Below are positions 49,434-57,443 of a DNA stretch of 64,000 nucleotides, piece after piece. A model generated the notes under the pieces. The model saw nothing but the letters and a program-made list of their open reading frames with translations, was not told the DNA's origin and did no database searches. The stretch's first letter is position 1, and each line of letters starts with the position of its first letter. Source of the stretch: Ascidiimonas sp046199005 (GTDB lineage: Bacteria > Bacteroidota > Bacteroidia > Flavobacteriales > Flavobacteriaceae); NCBI GenBank assembly GCA_046199005.1, contig CP176050.1, positions 1-64,000 of the forward strand, given 5' to 3'. A program made the translations under genes and the position numbers.

Positions 49434-49845
49434 TTTTCAATATCAGGTTGAGTTTTTTCTGGATTCAGAGGAAGTATATCGTATTTGGATTGACAAAATC
49501 ATTCAGTCACAAGATAAGGTTCTAGGCCAGCTTACCTTTGTGTTTTGCAGCGATGAAAGCTTGTTGGAAATAAACAAAGATTTTTTGAATCATGACTACT
49601 ATACTGATATAGTTACATTTGATTATACAGAGGGGGTAGTTTTGTCTGCGGATGTGATGATATCAATAGATAGAGTTAATGATAACGCAAACACTTTTAG
49701 GGTGTCTGGTGAAGAAGAGTTGAGACGCGTAATAGCTCATGGGATTTTACACTTAATGGGTTATGATGATGGTACTGTTGAGGAAAAGCAGTTAATGAGG
49801 ATTAAAGAATCGGAAATGATGAAGATGTTCCACGTGGAACAATAG
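49408..49845 (+). CDS. ybeY: YbeY endoribonuclease / rRNA maturation factor
   Basis: A 145-residue UPF0054 metalloprotein involved in 16S rRNA 3'-end maturation and ribosome quality control. The motif region is HGILHLMGYDD: His111 and His115 are the first two zinc ligands; the third position, His in E. coli YbeY, is Asp121 here. The conserved core LNHDYYTDIVTFDY is intact. The start overlaps DUF4175 by 26 bp. The last six codons (MFHVEQ) and the stop fall on a 16-bp parS palindrome, so the C-terminal residues are dictated by a DNA site. Confidence 0.93.
   Translation: MNTLENKISFQYQVEFFLDSEEVYRIWIDKIIQSQDKVLGQLTFVFCSDESLLEINKDFLNHDYYTDIVTFDYTEGVVLSADVMISIDRVNDNANTFRVSGEEELRRVIAHGILHLMGYDDGTVEEKQLMRIKESEMMKMFHVEQ
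49826..49841. other. parS-like ParB binding site 1
   Basis: TGTTCCACGTGGAACA, a perfect 16-bp palindrome and full match to the widespread parS consensus TGTTNCACGTGNAACA. It lies inside the 3' end of ybeY. Confidence 0.9.
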
Positions 49846-49856
49846 AAGGAGGCAAT

Positions 49857-49872
49857 AGTTCCACGTGGAACA
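49857..49872. other. parS-like ParB binding site 2
   Basis: AGTTCCACGTGGAACA; one end-base mismatch from site 1. It lies in the 41-bp gap between ybeY and mnmG, 31 bp from site 1 (centre to centre, about three helical turns). Confidence 0.85.
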
Positions 49873-49886
49873 AAATTTAGGTTGGT

Positions 49887-51758
49887 ATGTTTGATAAAGA
49901 GTATGATGTAATTGTGGTGGGCGCAGGGCATGCGGGTTCTGAGGCTGCAGCTGCAGCTGCCAATATGGGTTCAAAGACACTCTTGATTACGATGAATCTT
50001 CAGAATATTGCGCAAATGTCGTGTAACCCCGCTATGGGGGGAATTGCTAAAGGGCAAATTGTAAGGGAGATTGATGCGCTTGGAGGGTATAGCGGAATTG
50101 TAACGGATAAATCTGCTATACAATTTAAAATGCTTAATAAGTCAAAAGGTCCTGCTATGTGGAGTCCACGTGCGCAGAGTGATCGTATGCGGTTTGCTGA
50201 AGAGTGGAGGCTAATGCTGGAGCAAACACCAAATCTCGACTTTTACCAAGAGATGGTATCAGGTTTGTTAATAGAGAAGGATAGAATTACAGGGGTAAGG
50301 ACTTCTTTGGGGATCGAAGTTAAAGCAAAAGCTGTTGTATTGACCAATGGAACATTTTTGAATGGACTTATACACATTGGCGATAAACAGTTTGGCGGTG
50401 GAAGAGCAGGTGAGAAAGCATCAACAGGCATTACAGAGAACCTAAAAATGTATGGTTTTGAATCTGGTAGGATGAAAACCGGTACTCCGCCAAGAGTCGA
50501 CGGCAGATCTTTAGATTATTCAAAAATGAAGGTGGAACCAGGAGACCAAAGTCCGGAGAAATTTTCATATTCTGATGCCACTGCACCGCTTGAAAAACAA
50601 CGGGATTGTCACATGACTTATACAAGTTCGCTGGTGCACGATCTTTTAAAGGAAGGTTTTGATCGATCACCCATGTTTAATGGTCGTATTAAAAGTATAG
50701 GACCCAGATACTGTCCTTCAATAGAAGACAAAATTCATCGTTTTGCAGATAAAGACCGACATCAGATTTTTGTAGAACCCGAGGGCTGGAACACAGTTGA
50801 GGTTTATGTGAATGGTTTTTCTACATCCTTGCCCGAAGATGTTCAGTTTAGAGCACTGAGGTCGGTTGAGGGATTTGAAAATGTAAAGTTCTTTCGTCCT
50901 GGTTATGCTATTGAATATGATTATTTTCCGCCTACGCAGTTAAAACATACGCTGGAAACAAAACCAATAAGTGGTTTGTATTTTGCGGGTCAGATTAATG
51001 GAACCACAGGTTATGAAGAGGCCGCATCTCAGGGTCTGATGGCTGGTATCAATGCTAGTCTTAAGATTCAGGAAAAAGAGCCTTTAATCTTGAAGAGAAA
51101 TGAAGCGTATATAGGAGTTTTAATAGATGATTTAATCACCAAGGGAACGGAAGAACCCTACAGAATGTTTACCTCTAGAGCAGAGTATAGAACGCTGTTA
51201 AGACAGGATAATGCAGATATCAGACTTACGCCTTTAGGCTATGAAATAGGCTTGGCTAAAGAAGATCGTTTGCGTAGAATGGAAAAGAAACTAAGTGATT
51301 CAAGATCTTTTATTCAATTCTTTAAGGAAACAAGCATTAAACCTGAAGAAGCGAATCCTATTCTAGAGCGTATAGATTCATCTCCTATGAAACAAGCAGA
51401 CAAGATGTATAAAGTTTTTTCCAGACCAAATGTGACAATGGATCATTTACAAGGCGTGTCTATAGTTGAAGATTATATCACAGAAAATCGACTTGATAAA
51501 GAGGTATTGGAGCACACTGAAATTGAAATTAAATACGCCGGATATATTGAAAAAGAAAAGTTAAATGCCGATAAATTAAATCGATTGGAAGACATTAGAA
51601 TTCCAGAGAAATTTGATTATGATAAACTAAAATCACTTTCATATGAAGCAAGGGAGAAGCTTAAAAGTATACGGCCTGTTACCCTTTCCCAAGCATCTAG
51701 AATAAGTGGTGTTTCACCAAGTGATATAAGTGTGATGTTGGTTTATATGGGGCGCTAA
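49887..51758 (+). CDS. mnmG: tRNA uridine-5-carboxymethylaminomethyl modification enzyme
   Basis: A 623-residue FAD-binding MnmG (GidA). With MnmE it forms the cmnm5 group at the wobble U34 of several tRNAs. The FAD-binding Rossmann motif is VVGAGHAGSEAA (residues 8-19). The family signatures CNPAMGGIAKG and YCPSIEDKI are present, and FAGQINGTTGYEEAASQG completes the cofactor site. The C-terminal helical MnmE/tRNA-binding part (about 430-620) is complete. In many bacteria mnmG is a marker gene near oriC, which fits the parS sites on both sides. It overlaps the next gene by one base (TAATG). Confidence 0.97.
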   Translation: MFDKEYDVIVVGAGHAGSEAAAAAANMGSKTLLITMNLQNIAQMSCNPAMGGIAKGQIVREIDALGGYSGIVTDKSAIQFKMLNKSKGPAMWSPRAQSDRMRFAEEWRLMLEQTPNLDFYQEMVSGLLIEKDRITGVRTSLGIEVKAKAVVLTNGTFLNGLIHIGDKQFGGGRAGEKASTGITENLKMYGFESGRMKTGTPPRVDGRSLDYSKMKVEPGDQSPEKFSYSDATAPLEKQRDCHMTYTSSLVHDLLKEGFDRSPMFNGRIKSIGPRYCPSIEDKIHRFADKDRHQIFVEPEGWNTVEVYVNGFSTSLPEDVQFRALRSVEGFENVKFFRPGYAIEYDYFPPTQLKHTLETKPISGLYFAGQINGTTGYEEAASQGLMAGINASLKIQEKEPLILKRNEAYIGVLIDDLITKGTEEPYRMFTSRAEYRTLLRQDNADIRLTPLGYEIGLAKEDRLRRMEKKLSDSRSFIQFFKETSIKPEEANPILERIDSSPMKQADKMYKVFSRPNVTMDHLQGVSIVEDYITENRLDKEVLEHTEIEIKYAGYIEKEKLNADKLNRLEDIRIPEKFDYDKLKSLSYEAREKLKSIRPVTLSQASRISGVSPSDISVMLVYMGR

Positions 51759-52219
51759 TGAATAAAATAGTATTCAGAGAGAGGCTGCCCGGAAAAGCTC
51801 GAATCCTTGGAGTTTTCTTTATTGTTTTTGGCATCATTTCATGGACCCAGCCCGATGCTTTTATAGTGCTTACGCTCGTTGGAATCGTGTTATTAATTTT
51901 TAGAATTGAGAAGGAAATACATTCTGATTTTAAGAACAAGATCAGGTACAAGTTAGGGTTTATTACGGTTTTCAAGAAGAATTGGAGAATCAAATTTCCC
52001 GATTACATTTCTATGTTTAAAACGCATTCATCTACAAAGCATGAATGGGGCCCAGTTGCAGCACTAGGTAAGGAGAGTAAAGATCTTAAGTATCACATTC
52101 GTTTTTTTACTGAAAACGAATGGACAAATATAGTTACTACAAACAGGAGAAATGAGGTTGAAGAAGCTGGTGTTAAGCTTAAAAAGCTTTTACAAGTAGA
52201 AGTATTGAACAAATTATAA
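51758..52219 (+). CDS. Small membrane protein of unknown function
   Basis: A 153-residue protein with two closely spaced hydrophobic helices (about 15-31 and 34-49) and a soluble, basic C-terminal domain of about 100 residues. The topology suggests a hairpin anchor with the domain in the cytoplasm. The ATG overlaps the mnmG stop (TAATG), so translation is coupled to mnmG. No family recognised. Confidence 0.75.
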   Translation: MNKIVFRERLPGKARILGVFFIVFGIISWTQPDAFIVLTLVGIVLLIFRIEKEIHSDFKNKIRYKLGFITVFKKNWRIKFPDYISMFKTHSSTKHEWGPVAALGKESKDLKYHIRFFTENEWTNIVTTNRRNEVEEAGVKLKKLLQVEVLNKL

Positions 52220-52226
52220 ACATGTT

Positions 52227-52242
52227 TGTTTCACGTGGAACA
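52227..52242. other. parS-like ParB binding site 3
   Basis: TGTTTCACGTGGAACA; fits TGTTNCACGTGNAACA at every fixed position, with the two N positions not complementary. Lies in the gap between the small membrane protein and the lipoprotein gene. Confidence 0.85.
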
Positions 52243-52294
52243 ATATATTGGCTTAGTTTTTGATGGCAGTGTATCTAATCTAACCTTCCATTCT

Positions 52295-52783
52295 ATGAAA
52301 TTCACCAGAGTTTTATTTTTAATACTCCTACTAAGTTTTTCTTGTGTAACGATTAAGAAAGCACCGGAAATTGAAGACTACAAAGTCCTTGATGGAAGAC
52401 AATTTCAAAAAAGGAACTTTACAGATAGGACTGCCTTCGTTTTTCAAAATGATTTGAAAATGGTTGACTTTAGAGGTTTTTTGGCAGATAAATATGAGCT
52501 GTCTTCTTTTAAGAGTACGGCACGTATTCCCGTAGAGATAGATAATATTTCTTTTGAATTGTTTGTTTTTACTCCTGAAATAAAACAACAAAAAATTAAC
52601 TTTATAGGCGCAATTATAAATAAGAATCCAGAAGATGTTACCATAGATGAAGAGACGTATGATTATGTTGGAATAAGCGTATCGAGAGAAGATGATCTGG
52701 ACTGCTTATCTGAAAATTCTATTTATCATAACCTGGTAAGACGATACCTTGAAAATTTAAAAGATGAATATTTCCGTCTCTGA
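52295..52783 (+). CDS. Small lipoprotein of unknown function
   Basis: A 162-residue protein. I start it at ATG 52295, giving a lipoprotein signal MKFTRVLFLILLLSFSC with Cys at residue 17. The in-frame TTG at 52226 would translate parS site 3 and lose the signal at the N-terminus, so I reject it. The mature part is mixed alpha/beta with an acidic C-terminal half; no family recognised. It overlaps the methyltransferase by 20 bp. Confidence 0.7.
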   Translation: MKFTRVLFLILLLSFSCVTIKKAPEIEDYKVLDGRQFQKRNFTDRTAFVFQNDLKMVDFRGFLADKYELSSFKSTARIPVEIDNISFELFVFTPEIKQQKINFIGAIINKNPEDVTIDEETYDYVGISVSREDDLDCLSENSIYHNLVRRYLENLKDEYFRL

Positions 52784-53621
52784 GGAAAAAAGAACTTCTC
52801 CCTTTATCATATGTAAAGATCACAGTGTTTCTGGTGAAAAATTTGAATTGCACTATGATAAGGATTATGATATGTTACTAACCAAACCAATTCCCGAACG
52901 ACTAGATAATTACTACAAGAGTGATGCCTACATTTCTCATACAGACGGTAAACGCAATTTACTTGAGTTCCTATATCAGCTGGTTAAAAACGTTACCATT
53001 AAAAAGAAGTTATCATATCTTGACAAATATCATCCAGACAAAGGCATGCTCTTAGATATAGGGGCAGGTACGGGAGATTTTTTAAAGAACGCAGGGATAA
53101 AGAGTTGGCAGATACATGGAATTGAGCCAAGTGAAGATGCAAGAAAACTGGCAGCTAAAAAAGGAATATTCCTAAATGCTGATTTAAGCCTGTCAGATAC
53201 CTTGAAGTTTGACGTGATTACCATGTGGCATGTTCTGGAACATGTAACCAATCTTAGGGAACAAGTGAAGGTACTTAAAGAAAATCTAAATTCGGGCGGA
53301 ACCATTTTTATTGCAGTGCCAAATTTCAAATCTAACGACGCAACCTATTACAAAGAATTTTGGGCTGCGTATGATGTACCTCGGCATATTTGGCATTTCT
53401 CTCAAAATTCAATCCGCAAGATTTTTGATGAACACAATATGAAGGTCTGTGAAGTAATTCCAATGAAATTTGATGCATATTATGTAAGCATACTTTCAGA
53501 AAAATACAAAGGAAGTTCATTAGGATATATTAAAGCTCTTTATAGAGGATTTATTTCAAACTGGAAGGCAAGACGTACCAATGAGTATTCCTCTTTGATT
53601 TACGTCATTAAAAATGCATAA
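52764..53621 (+). CDS. Class I SAM-dependent methyltransferase
   Basis: A 285-residue methyltransferase of the Methyltransf_23/UbiG-like group. The SAM-binding motif I is LLDIGAGTGDFLKNAG (about residues 94-109). Motif II/post-I reads IHGIEPSEDARKLA, and the FDVITMWHVLEHV segment (about 150-162) is typical of this group. The N-terminal 60 residues include the YYKSDAYISHTDGKR region often seen in capsule or O-antigen associated enzymes of this type. The substrate is unknown. The start lies 20 bp inside the upstream lipoprotein gene. Confidence 0.88.
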   Translation: MNISVSEEKRTSPFIICKDHSVSGEKFELHYDKDYDMLLTKPIPERLDNYYKSDAYISHTDGKRNLLEFLYQLVKNVTIKKKLSYLDKYHPDKGMLLDIGAGTGDFLKNAGIKSWQIHGIEPSEDARKLAAKKGIFLNADLSLSDTLKFDVITMWHVLEHVTNLREQVKVLKENLNSGGTIFIAVPNFKSNDATYYKEFWAAYDVPRHIWHFSQNSIRKIFDEHNMKVCEVIPMKFDAYYVSILSEKYKGSSLGYIKALYRGFISNWKARRTNEYSSLIYVIKNA

Positions 53622-53763
53622 AACATGATTTTTAGCCGTTTTAAGCGCTTTTTAGCTTTACTATATAGAATTCACTACAAAAAGTTGAGCAGTCCGCTCA
53701 GCTTCACTTAAAAACACTCAAAGATAATCGAAACAAGCTATGGCAATTTGAAATCATATAAAT

Positions 53764-53794
53764 TTTGCTTATTCTTGGTCAAAAATTATTTTTG
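53764..53794 (+). promoter_or_regulatory. Promoter for OmpH-like gene
   Basis: TTTG (53764-53767), a 19-bp spacer and TATTTTTG (53787-53794): the full TTTG-N19-TAnnTTTG arrangement of Bacteroidota. A second TATTTTTG lies at 53819-53826, 21 bp before the ATG, and could serve as an alternative start. Confidence 0.65.
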
Positions 53795-53846
53795 CCCCGG
53801 TTATATCAATCACTTTGTTATTTTTGCAGCACTTAATATTAAAAAA

Positions 53847-54353
53847 ATGAAAAGAATTGTATTAGTAATGTTTGCCACTATTTTATTCGTGGCTTGTAAA
53901 CAAGATAAAATTGCCTTTATTGATAACTCCAAGGTAATTAATGAGTATAAAGAAAAGAAAGCTCTTGAAGAAAAATTCAAGCTGAAAGCAGAACGCTTCG
54001 ATAAGAAAACTGATAGTATATCAAAGGCTTTTCAAATAGAGGCGAATGCTTTTGATGCTTCCGCTTCAAAAATGAGTCAGAAAGATGCACAGGCTAAATA
54101 CAATGAGCTGATTCAGAAAAGACAGTTTTTTCAGCAACAACTACAAATCGAAGAACAAGGGCTGCAGGCAGAAGGACAAAAAGAAATGGATTCGGTAGTT
54201 AAAAAGGTCAAGGAGTTCATTAAAGACTACGGTAAGAAAAATGGATACACCTACATTTTAGGTGCGAATGAAGCCGGGAGTGTACTTTACGGAAAAGAGG
54301 AAAAAGATATAACGGAAGAAGTATTGAAGGCTCTGAATGAAGCAGCCAATTAA
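53847..54353 (+). CDS. OmpH/Skp-like periplasmic chaperone, lipoprotein
   Basis: A 168-residue OmpH-family protein. The start at 53847 gives a lipoprotein signal (MKRIVLVMFATILFVAC); the longer in-frame ATG at 53748 lies upstream of the promoter boxes. The mature protein is the Skp architecture: a first strand (IAFIDNSKVINEY), two long charged helices forming a coiled-coil tentacle (about 35-115) and a C-terminal strand pair containing YTYILGANEAGSVLYG. Skp holds unfolded outer-membrane proteins in the periplasm. It has its own promoter and terminator, so is likely monocistronic. Confidence 0.85.
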   Translation: MKRIVLVMFATILFVACKQDKIAFIDNSKVINEYKEKKALEEKFKLKAERFDKKTDSISKAFQIEANAFDASASKMSQKDAQAKYNELIQKRQFFQQQLQIEEQGLQAEGQKEMDSVVKKVKEFIKDYGKKNGYTYILGANEAGSVLYGKEEKDITEEVLKALNEAAN

Positions 54354-54377
54354 CAACTACTTCTAATTAAAATATTA

Positions 54378-54410
54378 CTAAAAGAGATGCGAAATCGCAT
54401 CTCTTTTTTT
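54378..54410. terminator. Terminator between OmpH-like and DoxX-like genes
   Basis: Perfect 12-bp stem AAAGAGATGCGA / TCGCATCTCTTT with a 2-nt centre and a T run. The A run on the other side allows use by the convergent minus-strand gene as well. Confidence 0.88.
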
Positions 54411-54420
54411 ATGGCTTAAT

Positions 54421-54804
54421 TTATTGCAATAGAAAAACCGTAAAAACAGTTGGAATGAAATAGATCACGATGGTTTTTGCCCCTTCATAATCTTTCGCAA
54501 CACGTTGTCCAAACAGTAGCATTAACAAAGTTATGCACGAAATAATTGCACCATAGTATCCAAGAGTTGTATTTTCTTGTGACAGCAATTCCCAGATACC
54601 TAAAAGACTTAAAACCCCGGCAATGAGCTCCAGTAATAAAATCGTACCCAGCATAGCAGGCACGAAATTTTTCAAGAATGTATCAGCAAAGTGAGATTTA
54701 ATAAAACTTAGATTTCCTTTCCAGTCAATTATTTTATCAAGTCCGCTTTGTACAAATGTTATTCCAAGGAATACTAACAACAATATTTCAGTAATCTTTT
54801 CCAT
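54421..54804 (-). CDS. DoxX-like family membrane protein
   Basis: A 127-residue protein with four hydrophobic helices (about 5-20, 45-70, 80-98 and 108-126). The first helix followed by QSGLDKIIDW, and the position of the second helix, fit the DoxX family. These are small membrane proteins linked to quinones or thiosulfate oxidation in some species; no specific role is proposed here. It follows holB after 1 bp. Confidence 0.75.
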   Translation of the reverse strand: MEKITEILLLVFLGITFVQSGLDKIIDWKGNLSFIKSHFADTFLKNFVPAMLGTILLLELIAGVLSLLGIWELLSQENTTLGYYGAIISCITLLMLLFGQRVAKDYEGAKTIVIYFIPTVFTVFLLQ

Positions 54805-54805
54805 G

Positions 54806-55957
54806 TTAAGCTGATTTAGTATGTAATAATCTGGTGAGTTTTATCGATAAATCTGTAAAAATAATTTTTGCATTTCCATTTCTTTCTACATGATACATTG
54901 CATCTTCAATTTCTTTGGTGATTGAGAGAATATTATTTCCGTGAATAAAAGGAGCGAATTTGTCTAATTTAAAACCTGCATCTTGAAATTCAGAGTATAC
55001 CAGTTCAGGAGATTGATAATTGAAAAGAAGCGCCTGACGAAATATTTCCAGACAGTAATGTAGAAATTGCTTTTGGGTTTCCCTTCCGGAAGCCGCCAGT
55101 TGTTCGCTCCAGTTAATGAGATCGTGTATTGCCGTTTTATTACCTTTTGCTTTAAAAGCACTTCTTACCCATAAGATGAACCATTTTTCAAAAATATGAT
55201 CTTCAGAATCTTTGAAATAGACATCTAAAGCCTTGTTAAAATTACCGTTAGACTGGTGCGCAATTTTTTGAGCGATACTCTCTGTGGCTCCTTTTTGCAG
55301 CAATCCTTTTTTAATATCCGCATCAGCTAAAGGAGGAAAATGTAAAACCTGACACCTGGATCGAATTGTTTGAATGATCTGTTCTTCATCTTCAGCGATA
55401 AGAATAAACAGGGTTTTGGAGGGAGGTTCTTCTATTAGTTTAAGTAATTTGTTTGAAGCAGAAATATTAAGCTTATCGGCCATCCATATGATCATTACCT
55501 TATAACCACCTTCATAGGATTTAAGGCTTAATGATTTTACGATATCCTGTGCTTCATCTACGCCTATTTGCCCTTGCTTTTTTTCTATCCCGATCAATCG
55601 GTGCCAATCAAAAAGATTTCCATAAGGCTGTTCCTTCACGAATTGTCTCCATTCCTCCAGAAAATTGGCACTTACGGGATGAGATTTTATTTTGTGATTG
55701 GTGGCTACGGGGAATGCAAAATGAAGATCGGGGTGTGATAAATGTTCAAACTTTAAATTACATGCCGAATTACCACCTGTATTATCGTTGTCTTTGTTTT
55801 GACATAGTATATATTGCGAATAGGCAATGGCCATTGCTAAAGTTCCGGTCCCTTCAGCACCTACAAATAACTGTGCATGAGGAATACGACCATTGTCAAC
55901 ACTTGAAGTGAGGTGTTTTTTGATGTAATTCTGACCGAGTATCTCACTGAATAACAT
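54806..55957 (-). CDS. holB: DNA polymerase III subunit delta'
   Basis: A 383-residue clamp-loader subunit. It begins with the AAA+ N-terminus of delta' (FSEILGQNYIKKHLTSSVDNGRIPHAQLFVG), followed by a degenerate Walker A region (GAEGTGTL), the VMIIWMADKLNISASNKLLKLIEEPP segment and the sensor region IRSRCQVLHF. The delta' subunit is a stator that does not hydrolyse ATP; the pattern agrees with that. The C-terminal collar domain (about 245-375) is present. Confidence 0.93.
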   Translation of the reverse strand: MLFSEILGQNYIKKHLTSSVDNGRIPHAQLFVGAEGTGTLAMAIAYSQYILCQNKDNDNTGGNSACNLKFEHLSHPDLHFAFPVATNHKIKSHPVSANFLEEWRQFVKEQPYGNLFDWHRLIGIEKKQGQIGVDEAQDIVKSLSLKSYEGGYKVMIIWMADKLNISASNKLLKLIEEPPSKTLFILIAEDEEQIIQTIRSRCQVLHFPPLADADIKKGLLQKGATESIAQKIAHQSNGNFNKALDVYFKDSEDHIFEKWFILWVRSAFKAKGNKTAIHDLINWSEQLAASGRETQKQFLHYCLEIFRQALLFNYQSPELVYSEFQDAGFKLDKFAPFIHGNNILSITKEIEDAMYHVERNGNAKIIFTDLSIKLTRLLHTKSA

Positions 55958-56047
55958 AAAGCAAATATAGCCTTTTTGAAAGGGATATTTTCCTTAAAAA
56001 AATAGAATTCTTTCCAAACGATAATACTCAAAAACATGAGAAATACG

Positions 56048-56055
56048 TACATTTG
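56048..56055 (+). promoter_or_regulatory. Putative -7 box for pgk
   Basis: TACATTTG fits TAnnTTTG. Its last base is the first base of an in-frame GTG at 56055, so that codon should lie upstream of the transcript start; this argues for the pgk start at 56067 or 56076. Confidence 0.4.
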
Positions 56056-56075
56056 TGAGTAAATATATGGACAAA

Positions 56076-57263
56076 ATGAAAACAATAGATGACTTTAATT
56101 TTGAAAACAAAAAAGCCTTAATACGTGTTGATTTCAACGTTCCGCTCGACGAAAATTTCCAGGTTACAGATGCAACCAGAATAGAAGCCGCGAAGCCAAC
56201 AATCATTAAGGTGCTTGAAGATGGAGGTAGTGCCGTATTGATGAGTCATTTAGGTAGGCCTAAAGGTAAAGATGAGAAATTCTCATTACAGCACATTGTA
56301 GATAAGGTCTCCGAAATCATAGGCGTAAACGTAAAGTTCGTAAGTGATTGTATAGGTGAGGAAGCCAACGATGCCTCATCAAATCTTAAAAGTGGTGAAA
56401 TATTATTGTTGGAAAATTTAAGGTTCTACGAAGAGGAGACCAATGGTGATGCAGACTTTGCTAAAAAGCTTTCTGCACACGGAGATATCTATGTAAATGA
56501 TGCCTTTGGAACTGCCCATCGTGCCCATGCATCGACTACAATTATAGCACAGTTTTTTCCTGATGCCAAGTGTTTTGGACAATTGCTGGCAACAGAAATT
56601 AAAGCGATCGATAAGGTAATGGCGAGTGGCGAAAAACCAGTAACTGCGATTTTAGGAGGATCTAAAGTCTCTTCTAAAATTACCATTATTGAGAACATTC
56701 TGGATAAGGTAGACCACTTGATCATAGGCGGAGGGATGACCTATACATTTATAAAAGCAAAAGGAGGATCCATAGGCGATTCAATTTGTGAAGATGACAA
56801 ACAGGATCTAGCCCTCAGCATACTTAAAAAAGCTGAAGAAAAAGGTGTAAAAGTACATCTTCCTGTAGATGTGATCGCAGCTGATAGTTTTAGCAACGAT
56901 GCCAACACGCAAACCGTGGAAGTAACAAATATTCCAGAAGGATGGCAAGGCTTAGATGCGGGGCCGGAAACACTCTCTAATTTCAAGAATGTAATCACCC
57001 ACTCAAAAACCATCCTTTGGAATGGGCCTATTGGTGTTTTTGAAATGCCTTCTTTCGCAGCAGGAACGATTGCCATTGGAAACTTCATAGACGAGGCAAC
57101 CTCAAATGGTGCCTTTTCACTCGTAGGCGGAGGAGACTCAGTAGCGGCCGTAAAACAATTTGGCTTTGAAAGTAAGGTAAGCTATGTGTCTACTGGAGGA
57201 GGTGCTATGTTAGAAAGTTTGGAAGGGAAAACATTGCCGGGAATCGCAGCTATAAAAAACTAG
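56076..57263 (+). CDS. pgk: Phosphoglycerate kinase
   Basis: A 395-residue glycolytic enzyme making ATP from 1,3-bisphosphoglycerate and ADP. ATG 56076 gives MKTIDDFNFENKKALIRVDFNVPL, the usual N-terminus and length; ATG 56067 and GTG 56055 are possible but less likely. The PGK signature ALIRVDFNVPLDE (residues 14-26) and the substrate motif VLMSHLGRPKG are intact, as are GGSKVSSKI and the nucleotide-binding SLVGGGDSVAAV at the end. No terminator separates it from the first sRNA-like unit, whose terminator at 57406-57443 probably also ends pgk mRNA. Confidence 0.96.
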   Translation: MKTIDDFNFENKKALIRVDFNVPLDENFQVTDATRIEAAKPTIIKVLEDGGSAVLMSHLGRPKGKDEKFSLQHIVDKVSEIIGVNVKFVSDCIGEEANDASSNLKSGEILLLENLRFYEEETNGDADFAKKLSAHGDIYVNDAFGTAHRAHASTTIIAQFFPDAKCFGQLLATEIKAIDKVMASGEKPVTAILGGSKVSSKITIIENILDKVDHLIIGGGMTYTFIKAKGGSIGDSICEDDKQDLALSILKKAEEKGVKVHLPVDVIAADSFSNDANTQTVEVTNIPEGWQGLDAGPETLSNFKNVITHSKTILWNGPIGVFEMPSFAAGTIAIGNFIDEATSNGAFSLVGGGDSVAAVKQFGFESKVSYVSTGGGAMLESLEGKTLPGIAAIKN

Positions 57264-57272
57264 AATCAACTT

Positions 57273-57338
57273 TTCACAACAGTTTTAATAGAGTTCACAA
57301 CAATTATTTTGAAGCTTAGGGCTATCGGTGTATGTTTA
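57273..57338 (+). promoter_or_regulatory. Promoter of sRNA unit 1: twin direct repeats plus -7 box
   Basis: Direct repeats TTCACAACA at 57273 and 57294 (21 bp apart) and a -7 box TATGTTTA at 57331-57338. The box starts exactly 37 bp after the start of the second repeat, the same as in units 2-4, although the rest of the sequence has diverged. The box ends in A rather than the usual G. Confidence 0.55.
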
Positions 57339-57342
57339 TATC

Positions 57343-57443
57343 GCCTTAATGAGAAAATTATTGCGATAGCAGATGCCCCAAGCCTTGTGCTATCAAGATT
57401 TACCTAAAAGTCCTGAGCCTACTTCTCAGGACTTTTGCTTTTT
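57343..57443 (+). ncRNA. Putative structured small RNA, unit 1
   Basis: A predicted transcript of about 100 nt (start estimated from the -7 box). It has a hairpin GATAGC / GCTATC (57365-57370 with 57389-57394) whose loop contains GCCCCAAGCCTT, then a terminator. A competing stem TATCGC / GCGATA (57339-57344 with 57363-57368) overlaps it and could form only if transcription starts slightly earlier. No ORF. It is the divergent member of a four-unit family; identity as an RNA gene is inferred. Confidence 0.6.
57406..57443 (+). terminator. Terminator of sRNA unit 1
   Basis: Stem GTCCTGAG / CTCAGGAC (57410-57417 with 57425-57432), extended by AAAA / TTTT, loop CCTACTT, then a T-rich tail. Probably also terminates pgk. 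Confidence 0.85.

Noticed and set aside
50160..50180. Possible fourth parS site (CCACGTGC in mnmG)
   Set aside because: Only the CACGTG core matches; the outer arms do not fit GTTNCACGTGNAAC.
52226..52294. In-frame TTG start at 52226 for the small lipoprotein (MFHVEQYIG...)
   Set aside because: It would translate parS site 3 and bury the lipoprotein signal; ATG 52295 gives a clean signal with lipobox Cys.
53640..53720. Hairpin GAGC-AGTCC-GCTC after the methyltransferase gene as terminator
   Set aside because: Four-base arms and no T run; the region has no better stop signal that I can see.
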